From Planctomycetia bacterium (lineage in GTDB: Bacteria; Planctomycetota; Phycisphaerae; Phycisphaerales; SM1A02), in contig SXOD01000050.1 in the NCBI GenBank assembly GCA_005776885.1, positions 39,788 through 103,787 of the forward strand: a DNA stretch of 64,000 nt. Reading direction: 5' to 3'. Shown piece after piece: positions 40,089-47,940 of this stretch (its first letter is position 1; each line of letters begins with the position of its first letter). A model generated the notes under the pieces. It saw nothing but the letters and a program-made list of their open reading frames with translations. It did not search any database and had not been told where the DNA came from. The translations under genes were made by a program, and so were the position numbers.

Positions 40089-41521
40089 GCGTCGGTTCCT
40101 CGCCATTCGACGACCTGGCCAAGAGCTTCCTCGGCGCCCAGCGACCCGGCGCGATCGGGGCATCGGCCAGCGCGAGCACGGGCAGTGCCGGCATCGCGAA
40201 CGGGAGCGGCTCGGACGGCGGCGCGGATATCGACCCTCGTGGAACTCGAGTCCTTGCATTGGCCATCTGCGGCAACCTCCCCGGCATCGCGGGCATTTGG
40301 CTGGTCCAGTATGCAGACCGTCTCGCGCGCCAGTGCGGCCCCGTCGGCCTGCTCACGCACGACGGCGTGCACTACTCGGGCCAGGTCCTGCAGTCGGGTG
40401 GCCGAGCCATGCCAAGCGAAGAAGCGGGCTGGATGTCGCACGCATCGCGCTTCGTCCGCCGCTGGATCGTCGCAGCGCCCGAAGGAACACGCGCCGAAGA
40501 CTTGGTGGGGGTCCGAGATGCCGACATCGTGCTCCTGACGGGGGCCGATGAGGCTGCCGCCGCAGCGGCACGGCTGAAGCTGGTGGAACTGGCCGAGGCT
40601 GCCCGAGCCAAGGGGCTCCGGCCACGGACCGTTTCCGTTGTCGTGCTCGGTGCCAAGGACTCCGTCGCGCGGGCACTGGTCACCCGCTTGGAGGACTACG
40701 CCGATCGCGAACTGGACATGCTGGTGGCGCCAGGCGGGACGATGCAGCGGATCGACCGCATCGAGAGCACAGGGCCGGTGACGCTTGCCGCGCTTGGTCG
40801 ACGCCCGGCCTCCGCCGTGGCTCGGCTCATCTTGGAGCCTGAAGAGGCGGGGGAGGACCAATTCGACGGATTCCGCCAGTTTGACCAAACAGGCCCGGCG
40901 GGGCAGCCGAAGACCAATCCCGGAAGGGTGCCCGGCATGGCACAATTCCCGACTCAGGATCCGCTCGATGGATTCCTGGCCGACACCTTGGCTCCGACGG
41001 CAACCCCGATGTCAACCGCTCCCGAACCAACCCCACGCCGCGCGCCCGCCGAAGAGTTGGCCGCTGGGGCTGCGGCCCGCCCCGCGCGGCCCGCGCCAGT
41101 CGGTGGTTCACCGGCGGCGGTGAGTGGCGGTCACTCGGCGGCCACTCCGGCAAGCGCCGCGTCGTTGGCGTCGCTCTTTGATGACCTCGTCCTGCTTGCC
41201 CCGCGCGCTGCTGGAGCAAAGGGCGTCGAACTTGCCGCGGACCTCGGTGGGAGGCTCCACCTCCTCTCCACGGACCAGTCGACTCGTGACTTGCGCATCG
41301 CCAGCGCCTGGGTCGGCCGGAACTGGCTGCTCCTGGCCACGGCGTGCCGCGAACTCCGCGGTGGCGTGCGCGCGGTTGTCGTGGAGCACCTCTTTGTTGA
41401 CAATGCCCCCGACGCCGTCCCGCTGCATGGGTGCGGCCTCCGGCTCCACCTTCGCGTGAGGACCGCGTCGGGCACGACGCGGATCGACCTCAACGACGAA
41501 GGCACCTCGCAAGCGGAATGA
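40085..41521 (+). CDS. Partner protein of the ParA-type ATPase, unknown family
   Basis: The ATG overlaps the ParA stop by 4 bp, so the two are co-translated. Of 478 residues, the first ~50 are Ser/Gly/Ala-rich and probably disordered. Residues ~53-250 look like an alpha/beta domain of the MinD/ParA superfamily without a P-loop (TRVLALAICGNLPGIAGIWL, DADIVLLTGADEAAAAAARL, LDMLVAPGGTMQRIDR). A Pro/Ala-rich linker (~275-365) leads to a C-terminal domain (~365-478, LFDDLVLLAPRAAGAKGVEL). It could be a degenerate ATPase acting as adaptor or cargo protein. No close family recognised. Confidence 0.6.
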   Translation: MSVGSSPFDDLAKSFLGAQRPGAIGASASASTGSAGIANGSGSDGGADIDPRGTRVLALAICGNLPGIAGIWLVQYADRLARQCGPVGLLTHDGVHYSGQVLQSGGRAMPSEEAGWMSHASRFVRRWIVAAPEGTRAEDLVGVRDADIVLLTGADEAAAAAARLKLVELAEAARAKGLRPRTVSVVVLGAKDSVARALVTRLEDYADRELDMLVAPGGTMQRIDRIESTGPVTLAALGRRPASAVARLILEPEEAGEDQFDGFRQFDQTGPAGQPKTNPGRVPGMAQFPTQDPLDGFLADTLAPTATPMSTAPEPTPRRAPAEELAAGAAARPARPAPVGGSPAAVSGGHSAATPASAASLASLFDDLVLLAPRAAGAKGVELAADLGGRLHLLSTDQSTRDLRIASAWVGRNWLLLATACRELRGGVRAVVVEHLFVDNAPDAVPLHGCGLRLHLRVRTASGTTRIDLNDEGTSQAE

Positions 41522-41522
41522 C

Positions 41523-42509
41523 TCAGGCGGCTTGATGGGGGAGTGCGCTTCGCAGCACGCGGAGCCAGTTGTCGCGCTGCAGCGCAGACACCTCATCCGG
41601 TGTCCAGCCCGCTTGGCTCAGCGCCGCCGAGAGTGCACCGTAGTGCCCTGGCCCACGGAGCCCGGCTGGCACGTCCAGCGGCAAGAAACCACCGTCCAGG
41701 TCACTGCCCAGCGCCACGGCGCCTGGGCCGGCGATTCGCCGCACGGCATTGGCGTGACGCACCACGTCGGCCATCGTGGCCTCGGGCGACGCCGTCAGGA
41801 ATCCCCTGTAGAGCACGATGCCGGCCAGCCCACCGCGCGCGGCGATGGACAGCAAGTGGTCGCTGCGCAGGTGCCGCTGGTTCTGCGGCGCGCCCGATTC
41901 CGTGCGGAGATTCATGTGCGTGGCGACGACCGGCCTCGGCGTGCGCGCGAGCAGGTCATCCAGCGACCGATCGCACAGGTGGCTGGCATCATGCAGGATG
42001 CCAAACGCATCCAGGGCATCGACCATGTCCCGGCCCGGCGAAGTGAGTCCGCCATGCCGCGCGTTTCCGCCGGCATAGCGCGAGCCACGGGCCCAACTGA
42101 GCCCCACGACGCGAACGCCTCGCGCGTGCCACCACGACACTTCATCAGGCGAGCGGATTGGGTCGGCGCACTCCATGAGGAGCACCACGCGCGGGAGCGC
42201 GCCGCACCCCAGGTCGGCCGCCGTCCGGACGATGGAGAGTTCCCCGCGAGATTCCATCGTCTCGTACCACGCCAGCTGGCGAAGCCCCGCCGTGTGCGCA
42301 CTCTCGGCATCGCCCGCCGTGTACTGGACCGGATCGCCCGGCTGGCCCGCCACCATCTCCGTGAAAATCGTCCCCAGCACGATGTCGCAGCCGCCGCGCC
42401 GCAGGGCAGGGAGCGACACGCAGCGGGTGGAGCCGTCCGCTTCGGTCACGGGGTCGTTCCCCAACATGGCCAGCATCGCAAGGTCGAGGTGTCCATCGAT
42501 CCATGTCAT
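41523..42509 (-). CDS. Membrane dipeptidase family protein (peptidase M19)
   Basis: A zinc dipeptidase of the renal dipeptidase family, which cleaves dipeptides, often with D-residues. From ATG 42509 it has 328 residues starting MTWIDGHLDLAMLAML, with the HxD metal ligands in DGHLDL. Further family segments are VVLLMECADPIRSPDEVSWW (the metal-bridging Glu), LSWARGSRYAGG, GILHDASHLCDRSLDDLL, VVATHMN and ALGSDLDGGF. The ~100 codons open upstream are Arg-rich and antisense to the next gene. A TAGCCT hexamer lies 8 nt before the ATG. No signal peptide is seen, so it is probably cytosolic despite the family name. Confidence 0.87.
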   Translation of the reverse strand: MTWIDGHLDLAMLAMLGNDPVTEADGSTRCVSLPALRRGGCDIVLGTIFTEMVAGQPGDPVQYTAGDAESAHTAGLRQLAWYETMESRGELSIVRTAADLGCGALPRVVLLMECADPIRSPDEVSWWHARGVRVVGLSWARGSRYAGGNARHGGLTSPGRDMVDALDAFGILHDASHLCDRSLDDLLARTPRPVVATHMNLRTESGAPQNQRHLRSDHLLSIAARGGLAGIVLYRGFLTASPEATMADVVRHANAVRRIAGPGAVALGSDLDGGFLPLDVPAGLRGPGHYGALSAALSQAGWTPDEVSALQRDNWLRVLRSALPHQAA

Positions 42510-42598
42510 GGCGTGGGAGGCTAGATTCCTGCGCGAAACCGTGGGTTCGCGGGTGAGCGCCGGCCGGTGCGCCGACCGCCGGGTACGATGCGCGGTCC

Positions 42599-43075
42599 AT
42601 GTCGCAACCCCTTGCGAGCCATGCCGTGACGCAGGCAGAAGCACCCCCGAGGTTGGCCGTCGGCGCGCGCCTGACCGCCTTGGGGACGGGGCTCTCGCTG
42701 GCCGCGCCATTCGTGGTGCTCTCCATGGTGACTCCCGCGGCAGCTGGCCTCGGAACGCACACCCGGCTCGGACTTCCCACCTGCACCTGGCCCACCGCAC
42801 TGGGCATTCCCTGCCCAAGCTGCGGCTACACGACGGCCTTCACGCACGCGGCGCATGGGGACCTCTGGACCAGTTTCGTGACGCAGCCTGCCGGCTTCGT
42901 GCTGGCCTTGGCCTCGGCCATGGCGGCGGTCGTCGCCCTGGCCTGTGCCGCGACGGCGCAGCCGCTGCACCTGTTGTTTGCCCCGCTGGCCAGCCGGCCG
43001 ATCGCCTGGGTGGCCAGTGCGGTCTTCGTCCTCGGGTGGGGCTACAAGATCGGAACTTTCAAGGGATGGTGGTGA
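42599..43075 (+). CDS. DUF2752 membrane protein
   Basis: A 158-residue membrane protein with three hydrophobic helices and the DUF2752 signature TCTWPTALGIPCPSCGYTTA followed by FTHAAHGD. The family occurs widely in planctomycetes and Bacteroidetes; its function is unknown. A TACGAT hexamer at 42584-42589 lies 9 nt before the ATG. The stop overlaps the next ATG by one base (TGATG), making it the first gene of a four-gene unit with two lipoproteins and a 152-residue protein. Confidence 0.8.
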   Translation: MSQPLASHAVTQAEAPPRLAVGARLTALGTGLSLAAPFVVLSMVTPAAAGLGTHTRLGLPTCTWPTALGIPCPSCGYTTAFTHAAHGDLWTSFVTQPAGFVLALASAMAAVVALACAATAQPLHLLFAPLASRPIAWVASAVFVLGWGYKIGTFKGWW

Positions 43076-43779
43076 TGAACGACTCCATGCGCCTTGCCTC
43101 GCCTCGGCGAATCGCTTCCCTCGCCGCACGGGCCGTGCCGGCACTTGCCGCGTCGCTCGTGACGGCGACCATGCTCAGCGCCTGCTGGGTGCCGGGCGTC
43201 ATCGCGGCCGTGGGCGACAACATCGACCGCGGCAAGAACGTGGAGGTGCTGGCGAAGTACCAGGGGCTGGAGAACAAGACGGTGGCGATCCTCTTCAACG
43301 CCGACATGGCGGTGCTCTACGAGCACCCCACGACGATCGCGAACATGGCCGTCAACCTGGCCACGAAGCTCCAGCGAGAGATTCCCGGGATCAAGGTCCT
43401 CAACCAGCACATCACGCTCCAGTGGATGCACCTGCACCCGTCGTGGGCCACGATGGCGTACTCGTCGATTGCGGACGAGCTGGACGTGGAGCGCATCGTG
43501 GTGGTGGACCTCTACGAGTTCCGCCTGACGCCGCCGGGGAACCGGTGGATCTGGGAGGGCGTGGCGGCCGGGAATGTCGGCGTGGTCGAGGTCGATGGCC
43601 TTGACCCCGATGCCTTCGCCGAGGAATTCCTGGTCAAGGCCGAGTTCCCGACGATCAAGGGCCTGGCCAAGGAGCAGGCCTCGCGCGACAACATCGAGCT
43701 GGGATTGCAGACCAAGTTCTATCAAGAAGTCGCGTTCCTCTTCTATGACCACGTCGTGCCCAAGCACCCGGAGGATTGA
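43075..43779 (+). CDS. Lipoprotein of unknown function, first of a paralogous pair
   Basis: The ATG at 43075 follows AAGGGA by 8 nt and gives 234 residues. The N-terminal ~36 residues are a lipoprotein signal peptide ending LSAC. The mature part starts with an alpha/beta segment (NKTVAILFNADMAVLYEHPT) and a central pattern (SSIADELDVERIVVVDLYEF) that recurs in the next gene as GKAVGADVVIGIKMLDFKL. Both proteins end with similar stretches (VAFLFYDHVVP here, IAWLFYEHEIVP there). The fold may resemble the nucleotide-free alpha/beta domains of TolB-N/CsgG-like lipoproteins, but no family is certain. Probably anchored to the outer membrane. Confidence 0.6.
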   Translation: MNDSMRLASPRRIASLAARAVPALAASLVTATMLSACWVPGVIAAVGDNIDRGKNVEVLAKYQGLENKTVAILFNADMAVLYEHPTTIANMAVNLATKLQREIPGIKVLNQHITLQWMHLHPSWATMAYSSIADELDVERIVVVDLYEFRLTPPGNRWIWEGVAAGNVGVVEVDGLDPDAFAEEFLVKAEFPTIKGLAKEQASRDNIELGLQTKFYQEVAFLFYDHVVPKHPED

Positions 43780-43780
43780 G

Positions 43781-44467
43781 ATGCGCGCCTCCACCACCTC
43801 ATCAGTGTTGCTCGGCTGCGGGGCCATCGTCATCGTGGCCCTCTTGGCATTTGGGACCAGTGGCTGCAACATCGTGGGACCCGCGGCGTACTTTATTGAA
43901 GGCCCGCCAAAGGCGCCCGCCAAGTACAACGTGCCGCCCGGCAAGATCGTGGTCCTGGTGGACGATGAAGACAGTCGCGTCAGCCGCGTGGCCCTGCGCA
44001 CCAAGATCGGCGACCAGATTGCCGAGACGCTGGTTTCGGAGGGGGTGGCCACTGGCGCGATCAGCACCAAGGATGCGGTGGCGTGGGTGCGCAAGCATGA
44101 CAAGCCGGGCTCCCGGGCTTCCCTGGAGGAGGTTGGCAAGGCCGTCGGCGCCGATGTCGTGATCGGCATCAAGATGCTCGACTTCAAGCTCTCCGTCGAT
44201 GGAGTCCAGCCGAAGCCCCTGGCCATGGCCGAGGTGCGGGGGATCGACGTCCGGACCAACGCCGTGTTGTTTCCCGAGGGCGCAGGATGGGAGCCTGTCG
44301 AGACGACGATGCGCGAGGTCCAGCCCGAGCTCTATCGCACCAGCGTGGGGCGCCGCGAGATCGAGGATTCCGTCGCCGTGGCCCTCGCCGAGAAGATCGC
44401 GTGGCTCTTCTACGAGCACGAGATCGTTCCCATCGGCAAGGGGGTCCGGGGGCAGGCTCGACGATGA
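43781..44467 (+). CDS. Lipoprotein of unknown function, second of the pair
   Basis: The ATG at 43781, two bases after the upstream stop, gives 228 residues with a lipoprotein signal peptide (VIVALLAFGTSGC, Cys lipobox). The mature part includes PAKYNVPPGKIVVLVDDEDS, a central EEVGKAVGADVVIGIKML and the C-terminal VAVALAEKIAWLFYEHEIVP, which parallel the preceding lipoprotein. The two are therefore probably paralogues that may form a complex. Its stop overlaps the next ATG by 4 bp. No function can be assigned. Confidence 0.6.
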   Translation: MRASTTSSVLLGCGAIVIVALLAFGTSGCNIVGPAAYFIEGPPKAPAKYNVPPGKIVVLVDDEDSRVSRVALRTKIGDQIAETLVSEGVATGAISTKDAVAWVRKHDKPGSRASLEEVGKAVGADVVIGIKMLDFKLSVDGVQPKPLAMAEVRGIDVRTNAVLFPEGAGWEPVETTMREVQPELYRTSVGRREIEDSVAVALAEKIAWLFYEHEIVPIGKGVRGQARR

Positions 44468-44922
44468 TCGCTGCCGTCGTGGCGCCCGAGTGGGCGATGC
44501 AGACGGTGCTCGGCGTGTTCCTGACACATCGGCTTTCCGGCGATGCCGTCATCGTGTTGGTCGAAGACTCGTCGGTGCGCCCGATCGTCAGGGAACAATG
44601 GGAGGCGCTGGGGTCCGGTGAAGCACTCAGGCGCGTGGCTCGACTGGGCGAGGCCGCCGCGGCAGGCGGTCAGGGGGGATCGACGGCCGCTGACGTCTTG
44701 CTGGCCCTTGATTCCCCGCGAGCGACGGTGACGGACCTGGCTCGGCGCGACGAAGCCGTGCTGTGGGCCGAGCGAACCGGCGTTCGTGTGGTGCGCGGCA
44801 CCCTGCCACCCGATGCATTCGCGCCGGGCTGGGACATGGCGGCCCTGGCGTGGCGGCGCCAGCTCTTTGCGGAGGTCGATCAGCCGACAGGCCAGACCAG
44901 CGGCGCTGCGGCTGAGGCGTAA
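44464..44922 (+). CDS. Hypothetical 152-residue protein
   Basis: No family recognised. The ATG at 44464 overlaps the lipoprotein stop (ATGA). The protein starts MIAAVVAPEWAMQTVLGVFL and contains a possible beta-strand pattern (GDAVIVLVEDSSVRPIV, VRVVRGTLPPDAFAPGWDMA); no transmembrane helix is clear. It is the last gene of the DUF2752-lipoprotein unit and overlaps the 3' end of the convergent amidohydrolase gene by 43 bp. The coupling is the only hint to its role. Confidence 0.5.
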   Translation: MIAAVVAPEWAMQTVLGVFLTHRLSGDAVIVLVEDSSVRPIVREQWEALGSGEALRRVARLGEAAAAGGQGGSTAADVLLALDSPRATVTDLARRDEAVLWAERTGVRVVRGTLPPDAFAPGWDMAALAWRRQLFAEVDQPTGQTSGAAAEA

Positions 44923-46013
44923 AAATCCAGCAGCAGCTCGCGGGGCAGCGCACGTCCGACAAGTCCAGGCGCGTCCATCGGACTGCGGTTCACCGGATCG
45001 ACCATCGCGAGGTCCGGGTCGGCGATCGGGCTCTGGCCATGCCACGCCGTTTCCCACATCACGCGAAGCGCCCAGTAGCGGCTTGCGTAGAGCTCGCGTG
45101 CATCGTGCTCGCTGGCGGCCTTCACCGCCATCTCACCCACCTTGTTCCCGGCGTGGAGGTGATCGTCGGTCGTCACGGTATCGGACCCAAAGAACAACCG
45201 GCCGTTCCAGCGTCGGAAGAACTGGTGGATGCGAGTGTCGGTGTACCTCCCCAGTTCGCGCACCATCCACTTCGTGGCGCTCGTGTCCAGCGAGAGCGTG
45301 GGGTGGCGCGAGAGCAGGCCGTCGAGTGCATCGAGGTCTTCTGGCCACCCACCCATGTGCGCGACGATCCAGGGGACGGGGTATCGCTCGATCGCACGCT
45401 CGAGGGCTTCATGGTGCGAACGCTTGGTGCCGTAACGCGCGACATCCGCATACTTGCCGGCGAACCACGTGTCGGGGTCGGCGACGTGCGCCATGAAGAC
45501 CATGCCAAGCGAAGCGGCCTCGTCCATCGCGGGCCGGCGGCTCTCGGCATCGAGGTCAAAGAGCGCGGGATCGCCCAGTTCGGCCCCCATGTCCCTGGCG
45601 CGGGGCGCGCACCAGAACTTGGCCACGCGCGCGCCGCGCGCGTGGACCTGGCGCAGTCGGTCGGCGTAGCCGCGGCCGAGCGAGTGTCGTGCGTCGCCGG
45701 ACTTGTACTCGGCGGTTGCAATCAGCCGAAGCTCGTCGCCAAAGATCGACTGCACGGCGTCGATCTCCTCCAGCTTGGTCATCGAGAGGAATCGCGTGAC
45801 ACCGAAGGCGTGCGCGACCTCTCGGAACAGCCTGGCCGCTCCCGTCCCGTTCACGTGCAGGTGCGCGTCCAGGATGGGGACCGGCGGCGGCCCGAGGAAT
45901 GCCGCCTCGCGGAGATAGTCGATGCCGAGCCTGTTGTGCGGCCCGGTCGTCGTCGTGCCGACCGTGGATCCCGGCCGTCCAGGTGTCGTGGGAAGGAATC
46001 CGGTGCCGGTCAC
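44880..46013 (-). CDS. Amidohydrolase-family metal-dependent hydrolase
   Basis: A TIM-barrel hydrolase of 377 residues from the GTG at 46013. The metal-binding HxH is in PILDAHLHVNGTG. Other family segments are VTRFLSMTKLEEIDA, GMVFMAHVADPDTWF, PWIVAHMGGWPEDL and RLFFGSDTVTTDDHL, with His, His and Asp at the expected strand ends. Substrate unknown; the family includes decarboxylases and lactonases. The GTG overlaps the upstream stop (GTGA), so it is co-translated with a flavin reductase-type protein, suggesting a joint role in the degradation of a small carboxylic or aromatic compound, which is inference. Confidence 0.75.
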   Translation of the reverse strand: MTGTGFLPTTPGRPGSTVGTTTTGPHNRLGIDYLREAAFLGPPPVPILDAHLHVNGTGAARLFREVAHAFGVTRFLSMTKLEEIDAVQSIFGDELRLIATAEYKSGDARHSLGRGYADRLRQVHARGARVAKFWCAPRARDMGAELGDPALFDLDAESRRPAMDEAASLGMVFMAHVADPDTWFAGKYADVARYGTKRSHHEALERAIERYPVPWIVAHMGGWPEDLDALDGLLSRHPTLSLDTSATKWMVRELGRYTDTRIHQFFRRWNGRLFFGSDTVTTDDHLHAGNKVGEMAVKAASEHDARELYASRYWALRVMWETAWHGQSPIADPDLAMVDPVNRSPMDAPGLVGRALPRELLLDFYASAAAPLVWPVG

Positions 46014-46561
46014 GCGCGCGATCGTAGGCGTGGCGTGGAGCGGGGCGGTGCGACCCGCGTGCCGCCGCTGCGCGCCGGGGGGGCGCGAAGCGGGGTCGGT
46101 GGAGCCGGCGAGGCCACGCGCTGCGCGGCGTGCACCTGCCCGATGTAGACCTCGCAATCGCCGCCGATGTCCAGGTGGCGGACCATCTCGCAGTCTAACC
46201 AACCGAGCACGCGCGAAGGCATGCGAAGGCCGCTGGGCAACGAGATGGTTGGCAACCCGAGGAATCGATCTTCATCAAACGCGGGGGGCCGGCCGAAGAG
46301 CCGTGAGATCGCGCACGGTTCCGGGGGAAGCACGCCGACGGCGAATCGACGCGAATCGCGGATCATCGGACTCAGCGTCAACCCCTTCTCGAGACAGGCA
46401 AAGAGCAGCGGCGGAGCGTTTGACACTCGAGTGACGGCCGCCAACACCACGCCGTCGCAGTGATCTGCAATTCGTGAGACGAGAAGGAATCGACCAGCTG
46501 GCAGGAGTGCCATCACGGGGTCGACGATCTCAGGAGCTGCGGGGGGGAAGTCTGTGGCCAA
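46010..46561 (-). CDS. Flavin reductase-like FMN-binding protein
   Basis: The 183-residue protein begins at a TTG (46561), preceded by TGAGG 7 nt upstream, with MATDFPPAAPEIVDPVMALL. The flavin reductase-like fold is suggested by ALLPAGRFLLVSRIADHCDG, VVLAAVTRVSNAPPLLFACL, RRFAVGVLPPEPCAI and CEMVRHLDIGGDCEVYIGQV. Family members bind FMN and reduce flavins or act in small oxidoreductase systems. The C-terminal ~35 residues are Pro/Arg-rich and probably disordered. It overlaps the amidohydrolase gene by 4 bp. Confidence 0.72.
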   Translation of the reverse strand: MATDFPPAAPEIVDPVMALLPAGRFLLVSRIADHCDGVVLAAVTRVSNAPPLLFACLEKGLTLSPMIRDSRRFAVGVLPPEPCAISRLFGRPPAFDEDRFLGLPTISLPSGLRMPSRVLGWLDCEMVRHLDIGGDCEVYIGQVHAAQRVASPAPPTPLRAPPARSGGTRVAPPRSTPRLRSRA

Positions 46562-46704
46562 GGCGGTGCCTCACGGTCCGAGAACCCAATGGATCCAGTT
46601 TTCAACATTGTCGCACAAGTGGTTGAAAAATCAATGGTTATGACCTCGAATCGCTGATTGATGGGGTTGGAACCCAAAAAGTGGAGGAAAATGGTGGTGA
46701 AGTG

Positions 46705-46733
46705 TTGCATTGTGGGGCATTGTGGGGTACTGT
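46705..46733 (+). promoter_or_regulatory. Putative mraZ promoter with MraZ-box-like TGGGG repeats
   Basis: TTGCAT at 46705-46710 and TACTGT at 46728-46733 are separated by 17 nt. Between them TGGGG occurs at 46713-46717 and 46723-46727, exactly 10 bp apart, with weaker TGTTG copies in phase at 46703 and 46733. MraZ is known to bind TGGGN direct repeats spaced by 5 bp and to repress its own operon, so this is a likely autoregulatory operator. Confidence 0.65.
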
Positions 46734-46758
46734 GTTGTTGTGCCGCTCGGCCACACCC

Positions 46759-47166
46759 ATGTTTCTCGGCGAATTCCAACACACCTTGGACGCAAAGCAG
46801 CGTCTGGCCATTCCGAACGAGCTTCGGAAGTGTTGGCGCAAGGATCAGCACGGCGAGTCGATGGTCGCGGCTCCCGGGGAGAACGGTGCGCTCTGGCTGT
46901 GGCCCGAGAAGACCTTCCACAAGCTGGCCGGCGACCTGGGGACCTCGCTGCGGCAGGAGCGTGGGATGTCGGACTTCCAGCGTCGACTCTTCAGCCAGTC
47001 GGCATCGGTCTCGATCGACGGGGCCGGCCGCATCCGGATTCCCGATCGCATGTTGACCAAGCACGGGCTCTCTGGCGAGGTCGTGGTGATCGGAGCCGGG
47101 GAACACATGGAACTTCACAGCACCCACGGATGGGCGCTGGAGCTCGAGAGGCTCGCCGGGGCGTGA
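46759..47166 (+). CDS. mraZ: MraZ transcriptional regulator
   Basis: A DNA-binding protein with two AbrB-like halves that usually opens the division and cell-wall (dcw) cluster and represses it. From ATG 46759 it has 135 residues starting MFLGEFQHTLDAKQRLAIPN, the first SpoVT/AbrB-like half with the DxKGR-type element as DAKQR. The second half carries SVSIDGAGRIRIPDRMLTKH (DxxGRIxIP). TGGGG repeats lie in its promoter. The expected next gene rsmH (mraW) is absent; only a small open frame and a terminator follow, so mraZ is isolated from the dcw cluster here. Confidence 0.88.
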   Translation: MFLGEFQHTLDAKQRLAIPNELRKCWRKDQHGESMVAAPGENGALWLWPEKTFHKLAGDLGTSLRQERGMSDFQRRLFSQSASVSIDGAGRIRIPDRMLTKHGLSGEVVVIGAGEHMELHSTHGWALELERLAGA

Positions 47167-47348
47167 ACGGACTCACCCCCATGAGCCACTCGAGCACGGA
47201 ACACGCGTCACGGCCAGCGAGGATGCTGGTCCGCGTCGCACAGCGGCAGGATGCCGCTGGCAGGCATTCGCCCTTGGCCGCAGGACGTGGCCCTGAGCGG
47301 ACGTTGGTTGGAGTGCCGTTCGTCGGCATGAGTGTGCCCACGAGCTGA
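47163..47348 (+). CDS. Possible small basic protein after mraZ
   Basis: A GTG at 47163 overlaps the mraZ stop (GTGA) and opens a 61-residue frame (VNGLTPMSHSSTEHASRPAR ...) rich in Arg, Ser and Gly, ending GMSVPTS. An ATG at 47181 is an alternative start. The overlap supports translation, but the composition is uninformative and no family is recognised. It could be spurious. Confidence 0.3.
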   Translation: MNGLTPMSHSSTEHASRPARMLVRVAQRQDAAGRHSPLAAGRGPERTLVGVPFVGMSVPTS

Positions 47349-47459
47349 GCTCACGGTTGTGTCCGTTGGGTCAGGGACGACCCAGAGGAGGCATCCGGCC
47401 AGGATGGCCAGGTGCCAAAGTCATTGAGGATCGAAGGGACTCGATCCGACCCCGTCGTA

Positions 47460-47496
47460 GCCTCCGCATCACCACGCGTGGTGCGGAGGCTTTTTT
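47460..47496 (+). terminator. Rho-independent terminator after the mraZ unit
   Basis: GCCTCCGCA pairs with TGCGGAGGC around an inner CCACG/CGTGG hairpin and is followed by TTTTTT at 47491-47496, the clearest intrinsic terminator in the window. Upstream, GGATCGA-agggac-TCGATCC (47428-47447) is another stable hairpin, so 47349-47496 may be a structured RNA. The stretch from 47497 to csrA shows a long leader without further features. Confidence 0.85.
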
Positions 47497-47694
47497 GTGG
47501 ATTGGGTGGGGATTGGCGTCGCTCTCGGATGAATGTGCGGTCGATAACTGCAGCATCGGGCGGTAATTGTCGAGTCGGCCGGGGTGACCTTCCGAAAGAG
47601 CACTACGCTTCAGGACGCAGGCGGCGTCGACCGCCTCGAAGCGATGGTTGGGGCCTGGCATTCCGCTAGGCCCGCAGGACAGGAGGTCCCCGGC

Positions 47695-47919
47695 ATGCTC
47701 GTCATCACCAGAACAGAAGGCGAAGAGGTTGTGATCGGCAACCCGAAGGCACCGCTGGGCATCATCCGGGTTTCTGCCGTCAAGGGCGATCGAGTGCGGC
47801 TCGGATTTGACTTCCCCAAGGAGATCGAGGTGAACCGGAAGGAAGTCGCAGACCAAAAGGCCCGCGACGGCGCCGAAGATCCCGGTCAGGACATCATCCG
47901 AAAGATCGGCCCGGGCTAA
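47695..47919 (+). CDS. csrA: Carbon storage regulator CsrA
   Basis: A small dimeric RNA-binding protein that blocks or stabilises mRNAs by binding GGA motifs at ribosome-binding sites. The ATG at 47695 follows AGGAGGT by ~7 nt, the strongest Shine-Dalgarno in the window. The 74 residues start MLVITRTEGEEVVIGNPKAP and include IIRVSAVKGDRVRLGFDFPK and the KEIEVNRKEV strand with the RNA-contact Arg. In planctomycetes and relatives csrA often sits with flagellar genes; none are seen here. A long leader (~90 nt or more from a possible TACGCT near 47605) would allow autoregulation. Confidence 0.92.
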   Translation: MLVITRTEGEEVVIGNPKAPLGIIRVSAVKGDRVRLGFDFPKEIEVNRKEVADQKARDGAEDPGQDIIRKIGPG

Positions 47920-47940
47920 GCCGGCATCCGGCGCGGGTGA

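Noticed and set aside
39060..41521. Plasmid-type parAB partition locus
   Set aside because: The second gene has no ParB helix-turn-helix or GERRxRA-type motif, and no parS-like repeats were seen.
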